Assembly: GCF_020080835.1 (NCBI RefSeq) | Contig: NC_058167.1 | Location: 9,580,957 to 9,644,956, forward strand | Direction: 5' to 3' | Length of the DNA stretch: 64,000 bases | Source of the DNA: Cotesia glomerata | Lineage: Eukaryota > Arthropoda > Insecta > Hymenoptera > Braconidae | Shown here: one piece after another, positions 35,269 to 45,842 of the stretch | Position numbering within the stretch: position 1 is the stretch's first letter | Layout of the letters: each line of letters begins with the position of its first letter | Made by a program: the position numbers and the translations under genes | The notes under the pieces: model-generated | The model's input: only the letters and a program-made list of their open reading frames with translations | What the model was told of the DNA's origin: nothing | The model's database searches: none

Positions 35269-35403
35269 GACCTACGGAGCCATCTCAGGACTTAACGGGA
35301 CACAGCCGTTGCGGGAGCGCTCTTGTGCTAAAGGGTCTAGTTTTTCCACAATGGAAAAAACGTGTCCTGGCTGTCATCGGATCAAGACTTTTTCTCTACC
35401 CCG
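35269..35403 (+). CDS. PHLPP: PHLPP-like phosphatase, exon starting the PH domain
   Basis: A 135-nt exon with a strong acceptor (TTTTTCAG) and donor (GTAAGA), phase 1 on both sides. It continues the previous exon as PTEPSQDLTGHSRCGSALVL, then KGLVFPQWKKRVLAVIGSRL and FLYP. The KG...W.KR...V.GS.L.LYP run is the first strands of a pleckstrin-homology domain. The intron before it is about 8.8 kb and the intron after it about 22 kb. Both are filled with transposons, and the second contains two genes on the opposite strand. Confidence 0.83.
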
Positions 35404-35550
35404 GTAAGAATAAACTACGGAATTTCCGGTCCTTAAGGGGGAAGTAAACGATCCCAAAGATAAAGACACTAGTCAACCTTTTTTAACCGCTGTAAACTGT
35501 CGGTTTTTGTGAGCTTGCATTATTCACAAGCTTTTATTCAATTTCTTGCG

Positions 35551-35690
35551 TTATTTATTTATTTATTTATTTAATAATTTTGACCCTAGAGCAAGTGCTC
35601 CTTAAGAGCCATACAAGCAAATACATTTATAATGAGTACATTATATAATAATAATAATATTAATAAAAATAATAACAATAATAATAATAC
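35551..35690 (-). mobile_element. LINE 3' UTR with (AAAT)n tail
   Basis: The TTTA run at 35551-35575 is followed by GACCCTAGAGCAAGTGCTCC, the 3'-UTR signature also seen at 30680 and 50210. Coding part not recognisable. It lies 150 bp after a PHLPP-like exon. Confidence 0.6.
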
Positions 35691-35964
35691 ATAAGTAAAA
35701 TGGTAAGCAAACAACAAAAAGACTAAATGCAAAAATTACTAGCTTAAATTGTCAGTAATTGCCATTAGTTATTATTATTAGTTAGCATTGATTAACATAG
35801 ATTAACATTGGTTAACATTAACTCTTCGCAACATTTGAACAATTATATATCACCACAATTTTACACTCTTAAGCTTTATTTGGTAACAAGTTTAGAATCA
35901 AATAAAGAAAATTTTATCCTTTATTAATTATACAAAAATTAAGTCGTGAAAAATTTTTTATATG

Positions 35965-37269
35965 CACTGATAGAAGGATTTGTTTATATTTAATAAGCTT
36001 TATTAACTGTTGATAAATGATTTCTCAACATCATAGGATTTTATAAATATTTATTAACAGTTAATAAATTATTTATTAAATACGATTTATTAAATGTTAA
36101 TAAATATTTGTTAACAGTTAACAAATATTTATTAACAGTTAATAATAATTTATTAACTTTTAATAAATATTTATTAATGATTAATGAATATTTGTTAACT
36201 GTTAACAAATATTTATTTAAAATAAAAAGCAAAAATAGCAATTTTCTTTTGAAACTTTAAGTAACCCTATAGCTAGAATACATGATAATAATTAATTCAC
36301 TAAATAAATTAACGTTTCTAATATTTAAAAAAAGTTTGGGAAATCCAAAAATGCACGCCTCATAACGCTCATTCATTTAAAAAAAAAAATTAATTGTGTA
36401 ATTGATTAAAAAAAAAAAAAAATTATAATTAAGTAATTTCTTACAGAGTATTTTTTATTTTTTTTTTTAAATATCAGCGCCCTTTTTTCTTGTCATATGC
36501 GCACGCAGTCTAAAAAAATCTAGCTTGATCAAGTGGCGCCATAGTTTTCACGTGACAAATCAGAAAAGTTCGTTTGGCTTTGTACGGTTGTATTGTAGTG
36601 AATTTTAATAAAAATTCAATTTAAAAAAAAATACGTAAACTAGGCCACTGATATGAAATACGGACCCAGTTCATCGAATTCTTAAACTAATAAAAAAGGT
36701 CCGGCCTTGAAATATCAAATTGTTCGGGAGTAATCGTTGGTACATCCAAAATGGGGTGACATCCGGACGTCCACGTAAAATTTTTTTCAAAACGTTTTTT
36801 TTTTTCAAAACAGCAACATGAAATGATTTTAGAAAGTAAAAGATGGTTTAATTTAAGTGTTTTTTCGGTGTACATCTAGTTACATCATTGTATAAGTGTA
36901 ATATGGTTGTGATAGAGGCATTTAAAGATCACAAAATTGCTTGACCTTGACGAATCGAGTATAAAGCACAATAATTTCACGCGCTTCGCGCTATGAGGTG
37001 TGCAATATAAAAGATAATTATGAGCTGTGATAGAATTTGATATTTTACAATAAACGTTATTTTAATGTAATATAATTAATGCAAATAATTTATAAAGATG
37101 ATTTTTGTTTATAAGCAATCTTCATTTTATATAAAATTGCAGGCGAAACAAACTCACTCAACAAAATATTTATTAACTGTTAATAAATATTTATTAACTA
37201 TTAATCAATTAAATAATTGTCTTCAAATAAATTTAAGTATTAATAGTTAATAAATCTTTCTATCAGTCT
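35965..37269. mobile_element. CACTG-ended MITE (family B), long form, split by family D
   Basis: Left end CACTGATAGAAGGATTTG at 35965, right end AAATCTTTCTATCAGT at 37269. The interior is tandem TTAACTGTTAATAAATATT units, and family D occupies 36327-37007. The frame at 36041-36241 (LLTVNKYLLTVNKYL) is a translation of these units. Confidence 0.75.
36327..37007 (-). mobile_element. Family D element, copy 3
   Basis: Near-identical to 505-1178, with the same ends and orientation. Inserted in a family B element. Confidence 0.82.
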
Positions 37270-37322
37270 AACTTTTAAAAAATTTATTTCAATACTTAAT
37301 TTATAAAAATTAATTCTCTTGT

Positions 37323-37360
37323 AGTGAGAAGATTCAGCGGCCATGCGCCACCTGTTGGAA
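37323..37360 (+). promoter_or_regulatory. CTCF-like motif, site 5
   Basis: GCGCCACCTGTTGG at 37345-37358, preceded by GTGAGAAGATTCAGCGGCCAT. Confidence 0.35.
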
Positions 37361-37375
37361 TTTTCCAAAACTACA

Positions 37376-37642
37376 CTGATAAAAGGATTTTTTTATATTT
37401 AATAAGCTTTATTAACCGTTAATAAATGATTTTTTAACATCATAGGATTTAATAATTATTTATTAACTGTTAATAAATATTTGTTAACTATTAATAAATT
37501 CTTATCAACTATTAATAAGTGTACTTTCCTCACAAATAAATATTTATTGAATATTAAAAAATATTTATTAAAATTTAGTAAATTTAATAATTGTCTTCAA
37601 ATAAATTAAATTATTAATAGTTAATAAGTCCTTCTATCAGTG
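37376..37642. mobile_element. CACTG-ended MITE (family B), complete copy
   Basis: Starts CACTGATAAAAGGATTTT and ends TCCTTCTATCAGTG. About 267 bp with the family's AT inverted-repeat interior. Confidence 0.85.
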
Positions 37643-37728
37643 TGAAGCAAAATGGTCATAAAAATTTTTTATGACAGGTTAGAAAAATTATTTTTACTTT
37701 AATATCTTAAAACTCAACTCTCCTCCAG

Positions 37729-37764
37729 TGAGACCATTTAGCGATCACTCGCCACCTATCGGAA
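37729..37764 (+). promoter_or_regulatory. CTCF-like motif, site 6
   Basis: CTCGCCACCTATCGG at 37748-37762, preceded by GTGAGACCATTTAGCGATCA, with the same internal spacing as sites 1, 3 and 5. Confidence 0.35.
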
Positions 37765-38760
37765 GTTTTTATCACTAAATATGAAAAAAAAAATTTAATA
37801 GATAAAAAAAATTCTTTCCTGCGAACTTTTAATTACCTCATAAAATTTTTAAGTACAAATTGAGAGAATTTAATTGAAATTAATTATTTAAGATAATTGC
37901 CGGCCAAATATAACCGCAATTATTAATTCAATTTAAAAAAATTCCTTAATTAAAAGGCAAATATTTGATCGTGGAAATAATTTTTTAACTTTAATTGCGA
38001 TATCAACCGGAACCTTCTGGCTATTTTAATCCACAACAAACGTAAATTATATTTATATCTATTTAGATATTTGTATGTGTATTTTTTTTGTTACACACGA
38101 GCATAAAAATTTCCCAGTATTTATTGCTGAATCATTCGCAATATATAAGAGTTTGTTTCGCTCGAAGAAATCGCACAACTTAGAATTTTAATCTGAGTGG
38201 AGTGAACTTTAATCTCGAGTGATTTTTTAAACATCATTCCTTACTCCTTTATTGCTACTTTATTTGTTTTTTTTTTTTCTACCTCTTTCTTGATCTCATA
38301 ATCGAGCGAGCGGCAAGTTTTAAAATAAATAAATGGAAAGATTATTATGCAGGTTTGAATTTTATCAAGAAATGTGTGGCATGAATATAAGGAAGATGGT
38401 GGAGTTATATAAGCGTTTGGTCCATTACTGTGATTGAAAACTTTAACTTCAGTGGCTAGAAACTTTCAAGGGAAATAAATAAGAGAGATGATTGCTTTTA
38501 TCTGTCGTTTTAAAGTAACAATCTTATCTTCCGTCGTTCTTTTATGTGTATATACATATATATTGAGCCATTTTATGACATTTTATTTTTTTCGTTTTCT
38601 GTCGTTACACTGCTCTCAATTTTATAATATTTATAATAACGTTTAATTTTGTTCAAGTCATTTTTAAGGTAAAATTTTATTAGGAAGTTTGTTAAATTAA
38701 CGATTGTTTGCTTTGAATAATAATTTGTTGATGAAAAATTGCAAAAAAAATTTTTTTTTT
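37765..38760. other. PHLPP-like intron, no gene recognised
   Basis: AT-rich, apparently single-copy; no exon, RNA gene or named repeat seen. Confidence 0.3.
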
Positions 38761-39302
38761 AACATATATGATAATATGTGATTACATATGACCATATGTG
38801 ATCATGTAGAGGTCATCGGGCATGATATTTCATCTTATATGACATATAATCATGCTCATATGTGATAATGATAATATACGACCACATATGACATGTGTGA
38901 TCATGTTCGTGACATCAGATAAAATATTTTGTTACATAGGGGAACCTGGGGCACAAAGGCCCCTCTGGGGCACGACGGCCCCCCTCAAAAATGAAGTAAA
39001 AATTTTTTTTTTCAATTTCCCTCAAGTTATGACCTCTATAATTCTTCTAACCCGTTATCACCTATTCGGTCATTTTTTTTTTATGCTAGTATAAATCTAA
39101 TTTCAAGTGGATGGAAATTTCCATCTTCACTAACGATTTGAGACAATTCGTCTTCGGATAGTTAGGTCGATGGGTAACCATCGAACTTGAACACTAGTTA
39201 GCTGGTGAATGCTAGTATCTGTTCGACTATATGTTAAGTATTAACGATGGAAAGCTACTGAGAATAAAGGGCAACTTTTTGAAAAAAATCTATGAAAAAT
39301 AA
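38761..39302. repeat. CATATGTGATCATG-type palindrome patch and a GGGGCAC repeat fragment
   Basis: 38761-38935 is built from CATATG, TGATCA and ATGTGATC palindromes; a related patch lies at 39815-39930. 38940-38995 reads GGGGAACCTGGGGCACAAAG with a second GGGGCACGA copy, probably a transposon end. Nothing coding. Confidence 0.45.
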
Positions 39303-39373
39303 ACCAAGCCAGGAATCGAACCTGGATCTCCCCGATTACATGTCAGGATGCTTTTACCCGGTAGCTTAACTGG
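39303..39373 (-). tRNA. tRNA-like sequence (pseudogene or SINE head)
   Basis: Minus strand: AGTTAAGCTACCGGGTAAAA D-arm region, anticodon arm CCTGA-CATGTAA-TCGGG and T arm CCAGG-TTCGATT-CCTGG. As at 3801, the loop is CATGT.. with A where U33 is required. Not convincing as a working tRNA. Confidence 0.45.
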
Positions 39374-39387
39374 AACGGTAGCTTAAA

Positions 39388-39717
39388 AAATTTTGGAACG
39401 TACTTGGTGTGCGTCATTGTGTATTTCAATTTTTTTAAAGTCCTAGTAAATAGATTTTACGAATTTCATTAAAAGTAAAATATTTTGCAACCACGCACAC
39501 TAAATACGTTCCAAAATTTTTTTCTTAATTTTCAAATTTACAATAAAATTTTTTTTAATTTCCGAAAATCAAATACAATCAAATCGATTACTTGAATTTT
39601 TTTATTTTTTTATTTTATATCTTTTTGTAAAGAAATAAGAAATTTTTTTTTCTTAATAGTCTTATGAACGTGGACTTGGCGCGATTTTTTTTTACAGTGA
39701 AACTGTTTTTGTTCGGA
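39388..39717. mobile_element. Partial copy of foldback I
   Basis: Matches the right part of 7607-8139, including AACGTGGACTTGGCGCGATT and the final CAGTGAAACTGTTTTTGTTC; the left arm is missing. Confidence 0.75.
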
Positions 39718-39769
39718 TTTTGTTTTAAAAATTTTTATGTTAAATATTTAACACTTTTTTGTGTTGATT

Positions 39770-40418
39770 TAACAGAACAATGTTAAATGTTAAATGTTAA
39801 ATGTTAAATGTTAAATATGATCACATATATGGGATTATTGAATGTAATCATCTAGGAAGCTCAAATATTTTCATGCTTGAAATCACATCTGACCTTATGT
39901 GAAATCATGTGTGGAAATTTTATATATTCGACAACTGAAAAATTTTGTTAAGATATTTATTTATAAATAAATTACGATTTTAAACTAAAGACAAAACATA
40001 AATACAATAAATTAATAAGCATTTTACAAAATAATACAATTGACAAGTAAAACAATACTATTGAGAGTAATACATAACACAGTTAAGACAACTCGAAAAT
40101 TACATTCATCCACTGAGTAGTACAGTAACTCGTAAAATAGATCAATAACCAGGACAAGATTAAAATAATATCAGGAAAGTTGGTAGCCCATATAATAACG
40201 AGAGTGAAAAGCTCGGGCGCTGCGGCTGCGGCTCTTACTAACTCTAACCTATAACGTCCAAAGTTTTAATTGCTCGCAAGACATATCTGGCCTGTTACCT
40301 GTTACCCCGGCCCCTGTTTTTCGGCTTACACGATAATAACTTGTTTATTTAATTAACCCTTTTCGGATTAATCCCCAAACTTTCAGTCACTTAAGCTCAT
40401 TATCTATTACCCTACTAT
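39770..40418. other. Unassigned intronic sequence downstream of peptide A
   Basis: A short TTAAATG tandem (39782-39818) and the CATATG-type patch (to about 39930) are followed by apparently single-copy sequence, GC-richer at 40195-40330. No open frame of note. Confidence 0.3.
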
Positions 40419-40424
40419 TTTATT
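40419..40424 (-). terminator. Candidate poly(A) signal of peptide gene A
   Basis: AATAAA on the minus strand about 45 nt after the stop of peptide A. Another AATAAA overlaps the stop codon itself (40462-40467) and is less plausible as the functional signal. Confidence 0.35.
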
Positions 40425-40466
40425 CTATAATATTTTATCTTATTAGCTTGCTAGTAAATTATTTAT

Positions 40467-40730
40467 TTAGCCTTTCATGCCAAAGAAACCTCCCAAGGAG
40501 GATTGTAGACATTGACCTGGCCAAAGAATTCCGGCCGTACAGTAGTACCCTCTTGGACAGTACTGGCCATAGATGATGTAACACTATAAAAAAATCTTTT
40601 TTTAAATTTATTATCTAAAATATAATTAATATAAATTATTTATTGTCGTATTATCACTTACCGACGCTTGTAACGAGTCACTAACAACCACAATTAATGA
40701 AATAAATAAAATAGATAATAATTTAAACAT
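40467..40730 (-). CDS. Small secreted cysteine-rich peptide A (61 residues, two exons)
   Basis: Minus-strand exons 40730-40662 and 40583-40467 are split by a 78-nt GT/AG intron in phase 0. Exon 1 encodes a clear signal peptide of 23 residues (MFKLLSILFISLIVVVSDS, then LQAS). Exon 2 encodes the whole mature peptide of 38 residues with four cysteines spaced C-x7-C-x5-C-x9-C. It includes YGQYCPRGYYCTAG and a Trp-Pro-Gly before the last cysteine, then a Gly-rich tail (GGFFGMKG). Function unknown: I do not recognise the family. The build (signal exon plus phase-0 mature exon, disulfide-rich) is that of secreted effectors, antimicrobial peptides or venom-like peptides, but nothing here decides between these. 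A TATA-like box lies about 110 nt upstream of the ATG. The gene is nested in the PHLPP-like intron on the opposite strand, and a paralogue lies at 43747-44010. Confidence 0.82.
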
Positions 40731-40840
40731 TTTTTAATTAATAATTTTGTTCGAATTTAATTTTAAAAAAATTGACTTTATCCACATGAAATGGTTAATG
40801 ACTAATAACGTTTAATGTGACTGGCCTCAGATTAAATGGT

Positions 40841-40850
40841 CTATATATAT
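40841..40850 (-). promoter_or_regulatory. TATA-like box of peptide gene A
   Basis: ATATATATAG on the minus strand, about 110 nt upstream of the ATG of peptide A. A start site near CAGTCACATT about 30 nt downstream would leave an ~85-nt 5' UTR. AT-richness makes chance occurrence possible. Confidence 0.4.
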
Positions 40851-41943
40851 CCTCACAAATAAGTCTATATTTATATATATCCATATTTTTGAACTGACGT
40901 CACTCAAGGTGGAAATTTTTGTCACAGCTGATTAACCAAACCGTCGAAAATTAATTTATTCGGTACACACATTATTCAAATTATATCATTGTTATTCGAT
41001 AATAAATTCATCTTAAATAACCCGTGTAAAAATTATGATATCATTATGAAGCTAATAATAAATATCATAATGAATCTCATATTTTGGCATTAATATGAGA
41101 TTCATACAAGAGCCATATCAATACTCTGGAAACCCGTAAAAGTAAAATACCTGTGAGAGCGAATTTTTTTAAGTAGATTAGTAAAATTTTCATTTTTTCT
41201 GTTAATCAGAGAAAATATATAATAATTGAGAAAAACAGTATTTTTATCATGCACTATACTGTTGAACTACTTAACTTTCCTCCTTGACTTTCTTAACTTG
41301 GAAGAATATTTATAGAAAAACATTGACTATTTTGGTTTAAAAAAAATTTTTAACTGAAAAAATTTTTTCGTCTTAAGATAATTATTTTTTATTTTGAAAA
41401 CAATTTAAATCGTCATATAAATCTCTTTAATTTAATTATTTTACATTATTTCTTATTCATAGTTATGACTCAATAACTTTATATCACGATTTAAAAAGCC
41501 TAACAATATCATTATGATTTTATGCAGATATGACCATCATTAAATTTTGAATTCAATTCAATATCATTATGATTTCGTAATGAAATTATGTTAATATCAT
41601 CATTGAGATACTACCCTAACAAATTTCCAACAGTAATAAAAATTTTTTTTCTTGAATTATGAATAAAAGGCAACAATATCATTACAATATCATAATGAAT
41701 TTGAAAAATTTCAGCCTGATTCCATCATGAGTTTACGTAGATACTATTATGACTTCAGTATGAAATTATGCGTTTGTCACTATGGATTGGTCACGAATCT
41801 CCATGTGACCGATCCGTGTAGATCAAATTTTATAATAAAACATAATCAAATTACTAGAAATTTTCTTTCTCCAACAAGAAAAATAAAAATTTTATACTCT
41901 AGTTAAAAAAAAAAATTTGTTTCCATAAGTATTCTACTTATTA

Positions 41944-42279
41944 CACTGTAAAAAATTTGCGGAGTGAACGCGGAGTGAATGAAGAGTGAATGATTTTTAA
42001 TTGATTCACTCCCAGCGGGAGTGATATTTACTCCGAGAAGGAGTTAATTTTTATTAATAATAAAATTCACTCCGCATTCACTCCCAAAATAAATGAATTT
42101 AGAAATAAATAAATTTTTGTAAAGAAAATATTTTTATAAACCCTTTTTATATTTAATTATTAAAAATTTAATTTATTATTTTTAATAATATTTTATTTTC
42201 ATTATTATTATAATGTTTTTATTTATTTTTTTTATAAATTAATTATAATTAAAAATATATATATATAGTAAATATATAG

Positions 42280-42317
<38 letters not shown>

Positions 42318-43497
42318 TATAAATATATATATATACTAGCGGACCCGAAATACGTTGTCATGTACACACGTCTTAAATTTAGAAATTTTAGGAATGAGCT
42401 TGTATAGTTAAAAACATCATTAGTTAACAATATGCAATGGGCATTCTTCAATAATTAACATTTCGTAAATATAAGCCCATTCTGATTTTATACTCATCAA
42501 GAGCTTTCATTTGAGTATCTACATGCATTTTTGATATATTTTATATATTTATATATTTGACAAATACCATATATATGAAATATATAAAAAATGTTATGTG
42601 GGTACTCAAATGAAAGAACTCGATGAGTGTAACATCGGAATGAGCTTATATCTTTCAAAACTTCAATAATTAAGAAATGACATTGTATCTTGTCAACTAA
42701 TGATATTTTTAAAGATATAAGCTCATCCCGATGTTACATTCATCAAGACCTTTCATTTGAGTACCCACATCAATTTTTCATATATTTTATATATTTATAT
42801 ATATTATATATATGTAGATATGAAAAATATATCAAAAATGCATGTGGGTACTCAAATGAAAGCTCTTGATGAGTGTAACATCAGAATGAGCTTATATCGT
42901 TAAAAACATCATTAGTTAACAAAATACATTATCATTCGTAAATTATTAACATTTTCATAAATATAAGTCCATTATGATTTTATACTCATCGAGACCTTTC
43001 ATTTGAGTACCCACATGAATTTTTTCATATATCTTATATATATGATATTTATAAAATATATGAAAAGTGCATGTGGGTAGTCAAGGTCAACAACAATTTA
43101 TAAATAAAAAATCTATTAAATAAAAATTTTCTCGTGGACTGAATTGTGAATCTAAACCATTCTGGAATCCACCGGAAGACACACAAAAAATTTCATTAAA
43201 ATCGGTCCAGCCGTTTAGGAGGACTTCAGTGACAAACACACGCACAGAAGAAAATATATATATAAAGATTAATTTTGAGATTTTTTTTGTAGAACGAAAA
43301 TTCATCCTTATTTTATTTATTTTAAAAACTCCGAACGCGCATGTTTTTCGGAGTGAAATTCGAAATCACTCTGAAATCAATCCGCAAATAAAAACTCCGG
43401 ATTCACTCTCTGAGCGGAGTGATTAATTACTTCACTCCGGAACTCCGAGTGATGGGAGTGAAATTCACTCTCGATTTACTCCGGATTTTTTACAGTG
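41944..43497. mobile_element. CACTG-ended element with GGAGTGAA repeats, middle layer
   Basis: Starts CACTGTAAAAAATTTGCGG and ends CCGGATTTTTTACAGTG, flanked by TA. Both arms are rich in CACTCC/GGAGTG words. It contains the Helitron at 42336-43268. Confidence 0.82.
42336..43268 (-). mobile_element. Non-autonomous Helitron, inner layer
   Basis: On the minus strand it starts A|TCTTTATATATATATTTTC and continues TCCTCCTAAACGGCTGGACC and GATTTTAATGAAATTTTTTG, a stretch common at Helitron 5' ends. It ends CGGGTCCGCTAG|T. The middle holds three palindromic units of the same kind as in the arrays at 15, 18, 51 and 62 kb. The frame at 43087-43305 is not a gene. Confidence 0.8.
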
Positions 43498-43746
43498 TAC
43501 AGGTTTTAAATGTATTGATATGGCTTTTATATGAATCTCATATTAGTGTCAAAATATGAGATTCATTATGATATTCATTATGAGCGTCATAATGATATCA
43601 TATCATTTTTACACGGGAAAATTATTATATTGAAAAATAATGTAGAGTTTAAAAATAAATACCCAATAATTAAACAATTAATTAATTTAATGGATTGTAT
43701 TCATCATTTAAATTAACAGATTTTTTTTTAATTATTATGATTATGA

Positions 43747-44010
43747 TTAACCGATATGTTGAATTTCGCTCCAGGAGTAAGGCTCACGTAATACGCATTT
43801 ACCTCCCCAGAAAAGTCCTCCCGTGCAGTAATAATATTTATGACAATGTGGCCCATAGTACCCGTGGCACTGAAAAAGATTTATTGGTAATTTATTGGCA
43901 GGAAATAATTAAAAATATTTTTTTAACCTTACCTCGTCGACAGAGTTGTACGTTGTAATGACAAATTGGAAGGACAAAATTATTGATAATAATAATAATA
44001 GATTTAACAT
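43747..44010 (-). CDS. Small secreted cysteine-rich peptide B (66 residues, two exons), paralogue of A
   Basis: Minus-strand exons 44010-43933 and 43869-43747 are separated by a 63-nt GT/AG intron in phase 0. Exon 1 is a hydrophobic signal peptide (MLNLLLLLSIILSFQFVITT, then YNSVDE). Exon 2 encodes a mature peptide of 40 residues with cysteines spaced C-x7-C-x5-C-x9-C, exactly as in peptide A. Shared positions include Y-G before the second cysteine, Y-Y-C-T-x-G and W-x-G-x-C. The C-terminal tail (about 15 residues) is unlike that of A. Signal peptides and tails differ much more than the cysteine core, as in fast-evolving secreted families. Same strand and exon structure as A and about 3 kb away; nested transposons account for most of that distance. 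Function unknown. Confidence 0.8.
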
Positions 44011-45356
44011 TTTTTTATTTTGGATATTAAATCTGTAAAAAAATGTTTTCATTTCAGAATTTTACAGAAAAATTTTTTTATTGTAAAATAAATATATATT
44101 CAATTGTTTTTAAGAGAAATAAAATATTTTTTATGGATTTTAAACTGAAAAACATCCGTTTGCAAAATTTCTGGACTAAAATAAATTTTTATCTAGCTGA
44201 AATAAATTTCAAAAGTTAAATTACTAACAAACAATTGAAAAAAAATTTATTTAAAATTTAACTTTAATTTTGTTTTAAAATATTTAACCAAATTTTCGTA
44301 AAAAATTTTTTTTTTTAATCTTATTGATAAATCCAAACGTAAAAAATAAATTAATTAATTAAATTTTGTAATAATTTATTTTTGACGGCAATTTTAAGAA
44401 TTTATTAATAAGTAAATTATTATAGATAGAATTTATCAAAAAATCCTACTTATGGAGATAAAAAAAAAGTTTTTATTAAAAATAAATTAAGAATTCACTC
44501 CGTAGATTTTTTTTAATAATATAAATAAAATCTTTCTCATAGTAAATTTCACAGTTGTATTTTTAAAATGACCAAAAATTGAATATTAAATATATGTAAT
44601 TTATTTGCTTAATAATTATAAATTTTTTTTTGTAACTTTAATATAAATTTTTTCTACCAGGGATGTTTTACCTGGTACAGGAATTTTTGATTGCAAAAAA
44701 AAAACGATGGACGTATACTTAAATAATTTTTGCTGACTTTGAATTTAACCTTGACAAGTTCGATAACATATGTCATAAAATAAATCACGTCGACTAAATC
44801 ACCAATATACGTGATCTTTAGCATGCACTAACCACGACGGAGGCTCGTGAAACTATAATTGGGGCTATTACTAACAGTTATATAAGTTTTATCAATTTAT
44901 TGAATCAATGATTTTTATTGTGCAGTGACTAATTGGAGAACTACATACGGAGGTGTAACTTTATTTTTATTATATAAAAATTGAGTCATTTACAATAATA
45001 GTTAATGACATAGAAATTTCGTTCGTAAACTAAGACATTAATTTTTTCCAACGGTATTTTTATATTTAGACCAAGTAATTAAATTAAATTCTTATGTTTT
45101 GATAAACAATATTTAAGAATTTAAAATGAATATTTTTTTAACAAAAAGAATTTGATCATTTTTAATTTAGCAGAAAAAATTATTTATTTGTTTTTCTGCT
45201 TGATACAATTAAATTCTTCCAAATAATGATAAAAATAATTATGATTATTTTTTTTTAATTCTAATTAAATATCTCAAAATACGAATAAAATTTTTAAAAT
45301 GATATTTTTCTTGAGTCAAGTAATTTTTTTTTTAATTTATATATTTTCTAAAATTT
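44011..45356. other. Intronic sequence upstream of peptide B
   Basis: Very AT-rich. A weak TATA-like AATATATATTTA lies about 85 nt upstream of the peptide B start (about 44090-44100). No exon recognised. Confidence 0.3.
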
Positions 45357-45580
45357 ACGGAAAAAAAATTATACGAAAAATTACGATGAAAACATCGTAA
45401 TTTTTAGTATAGGACATTGCAGTGCCCAAACATAATAATTTATGCGATGCAACATCGTAAATTTTCTTCAAAGAATTGTACTGTTCAATCTTACGCACAG
45501 TCTTATACACTACAAGAAAAATTACGATATTACTATAAGGTAAAGTACCCAGTACTTGAACACTTATAAAAATGGGACCA

Positions 45581-45842
45581 CACTGATAGAAGGATTTCTT
45601 AGTATTTAAAAAGATTTCTTTGTATTTAAGAAATCATTTCTTAGTATTTAAAAAATATTTCTTAAATATAAAGAATATTTCTTAAATTTTAAGAAATATA
45701 ACTACTAAGAAATATTTCTTAAATACAAAGAAATATTTCTTAAATACTAAGAAATATTTTTTAAATGCTAAGAAATGATGTTTAAGAAATGATTTCGTAA
45801 ATACAAAGAAATCTTCTTAAATGCTAAGAAATCCTTCTATCA
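45581..45842. mobile_element. CACTG-ended MITE (family B) in the 3-kb element
   Basis: Starts CACTGATAGAAGGATTTC and ends AAATCCTTCTATCAGT. The interior is a tandem inverted array of TTTCTTAGTATTTAAG words, a subtype distinct from the other family B copies. Confidence 0.85.

Larger units (their letters stand above)
41021..43617. mobile_element. CCCGTGT-ended transposon between the two peptide genes, outer layer
   Basis: Begins CCCGTGTAAAAATTATGATA and ends with the inverse ...TTTTTACACGGG. The arms include repeated TATGAGATTCAT and ATATCATAATGA palindromic words and GTATTGATATGGC. It contains a second element at 41944-43497. Confidence 0.8.

Noticed and set aside
36041..36241. Open frame with repeated LLTVNKYL units
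   Set aside because: Translation of tandem TTAACTGTTAATAAATATT units in a MITE; no start context or splice structure.
43087..43305. 72-codon minus-strand frame near peptide B
   Set aside because: Lies in the 5' region of a Helitron (conserved AAACGGCTGGACCGATTTTA-type sequence), not in a gene.
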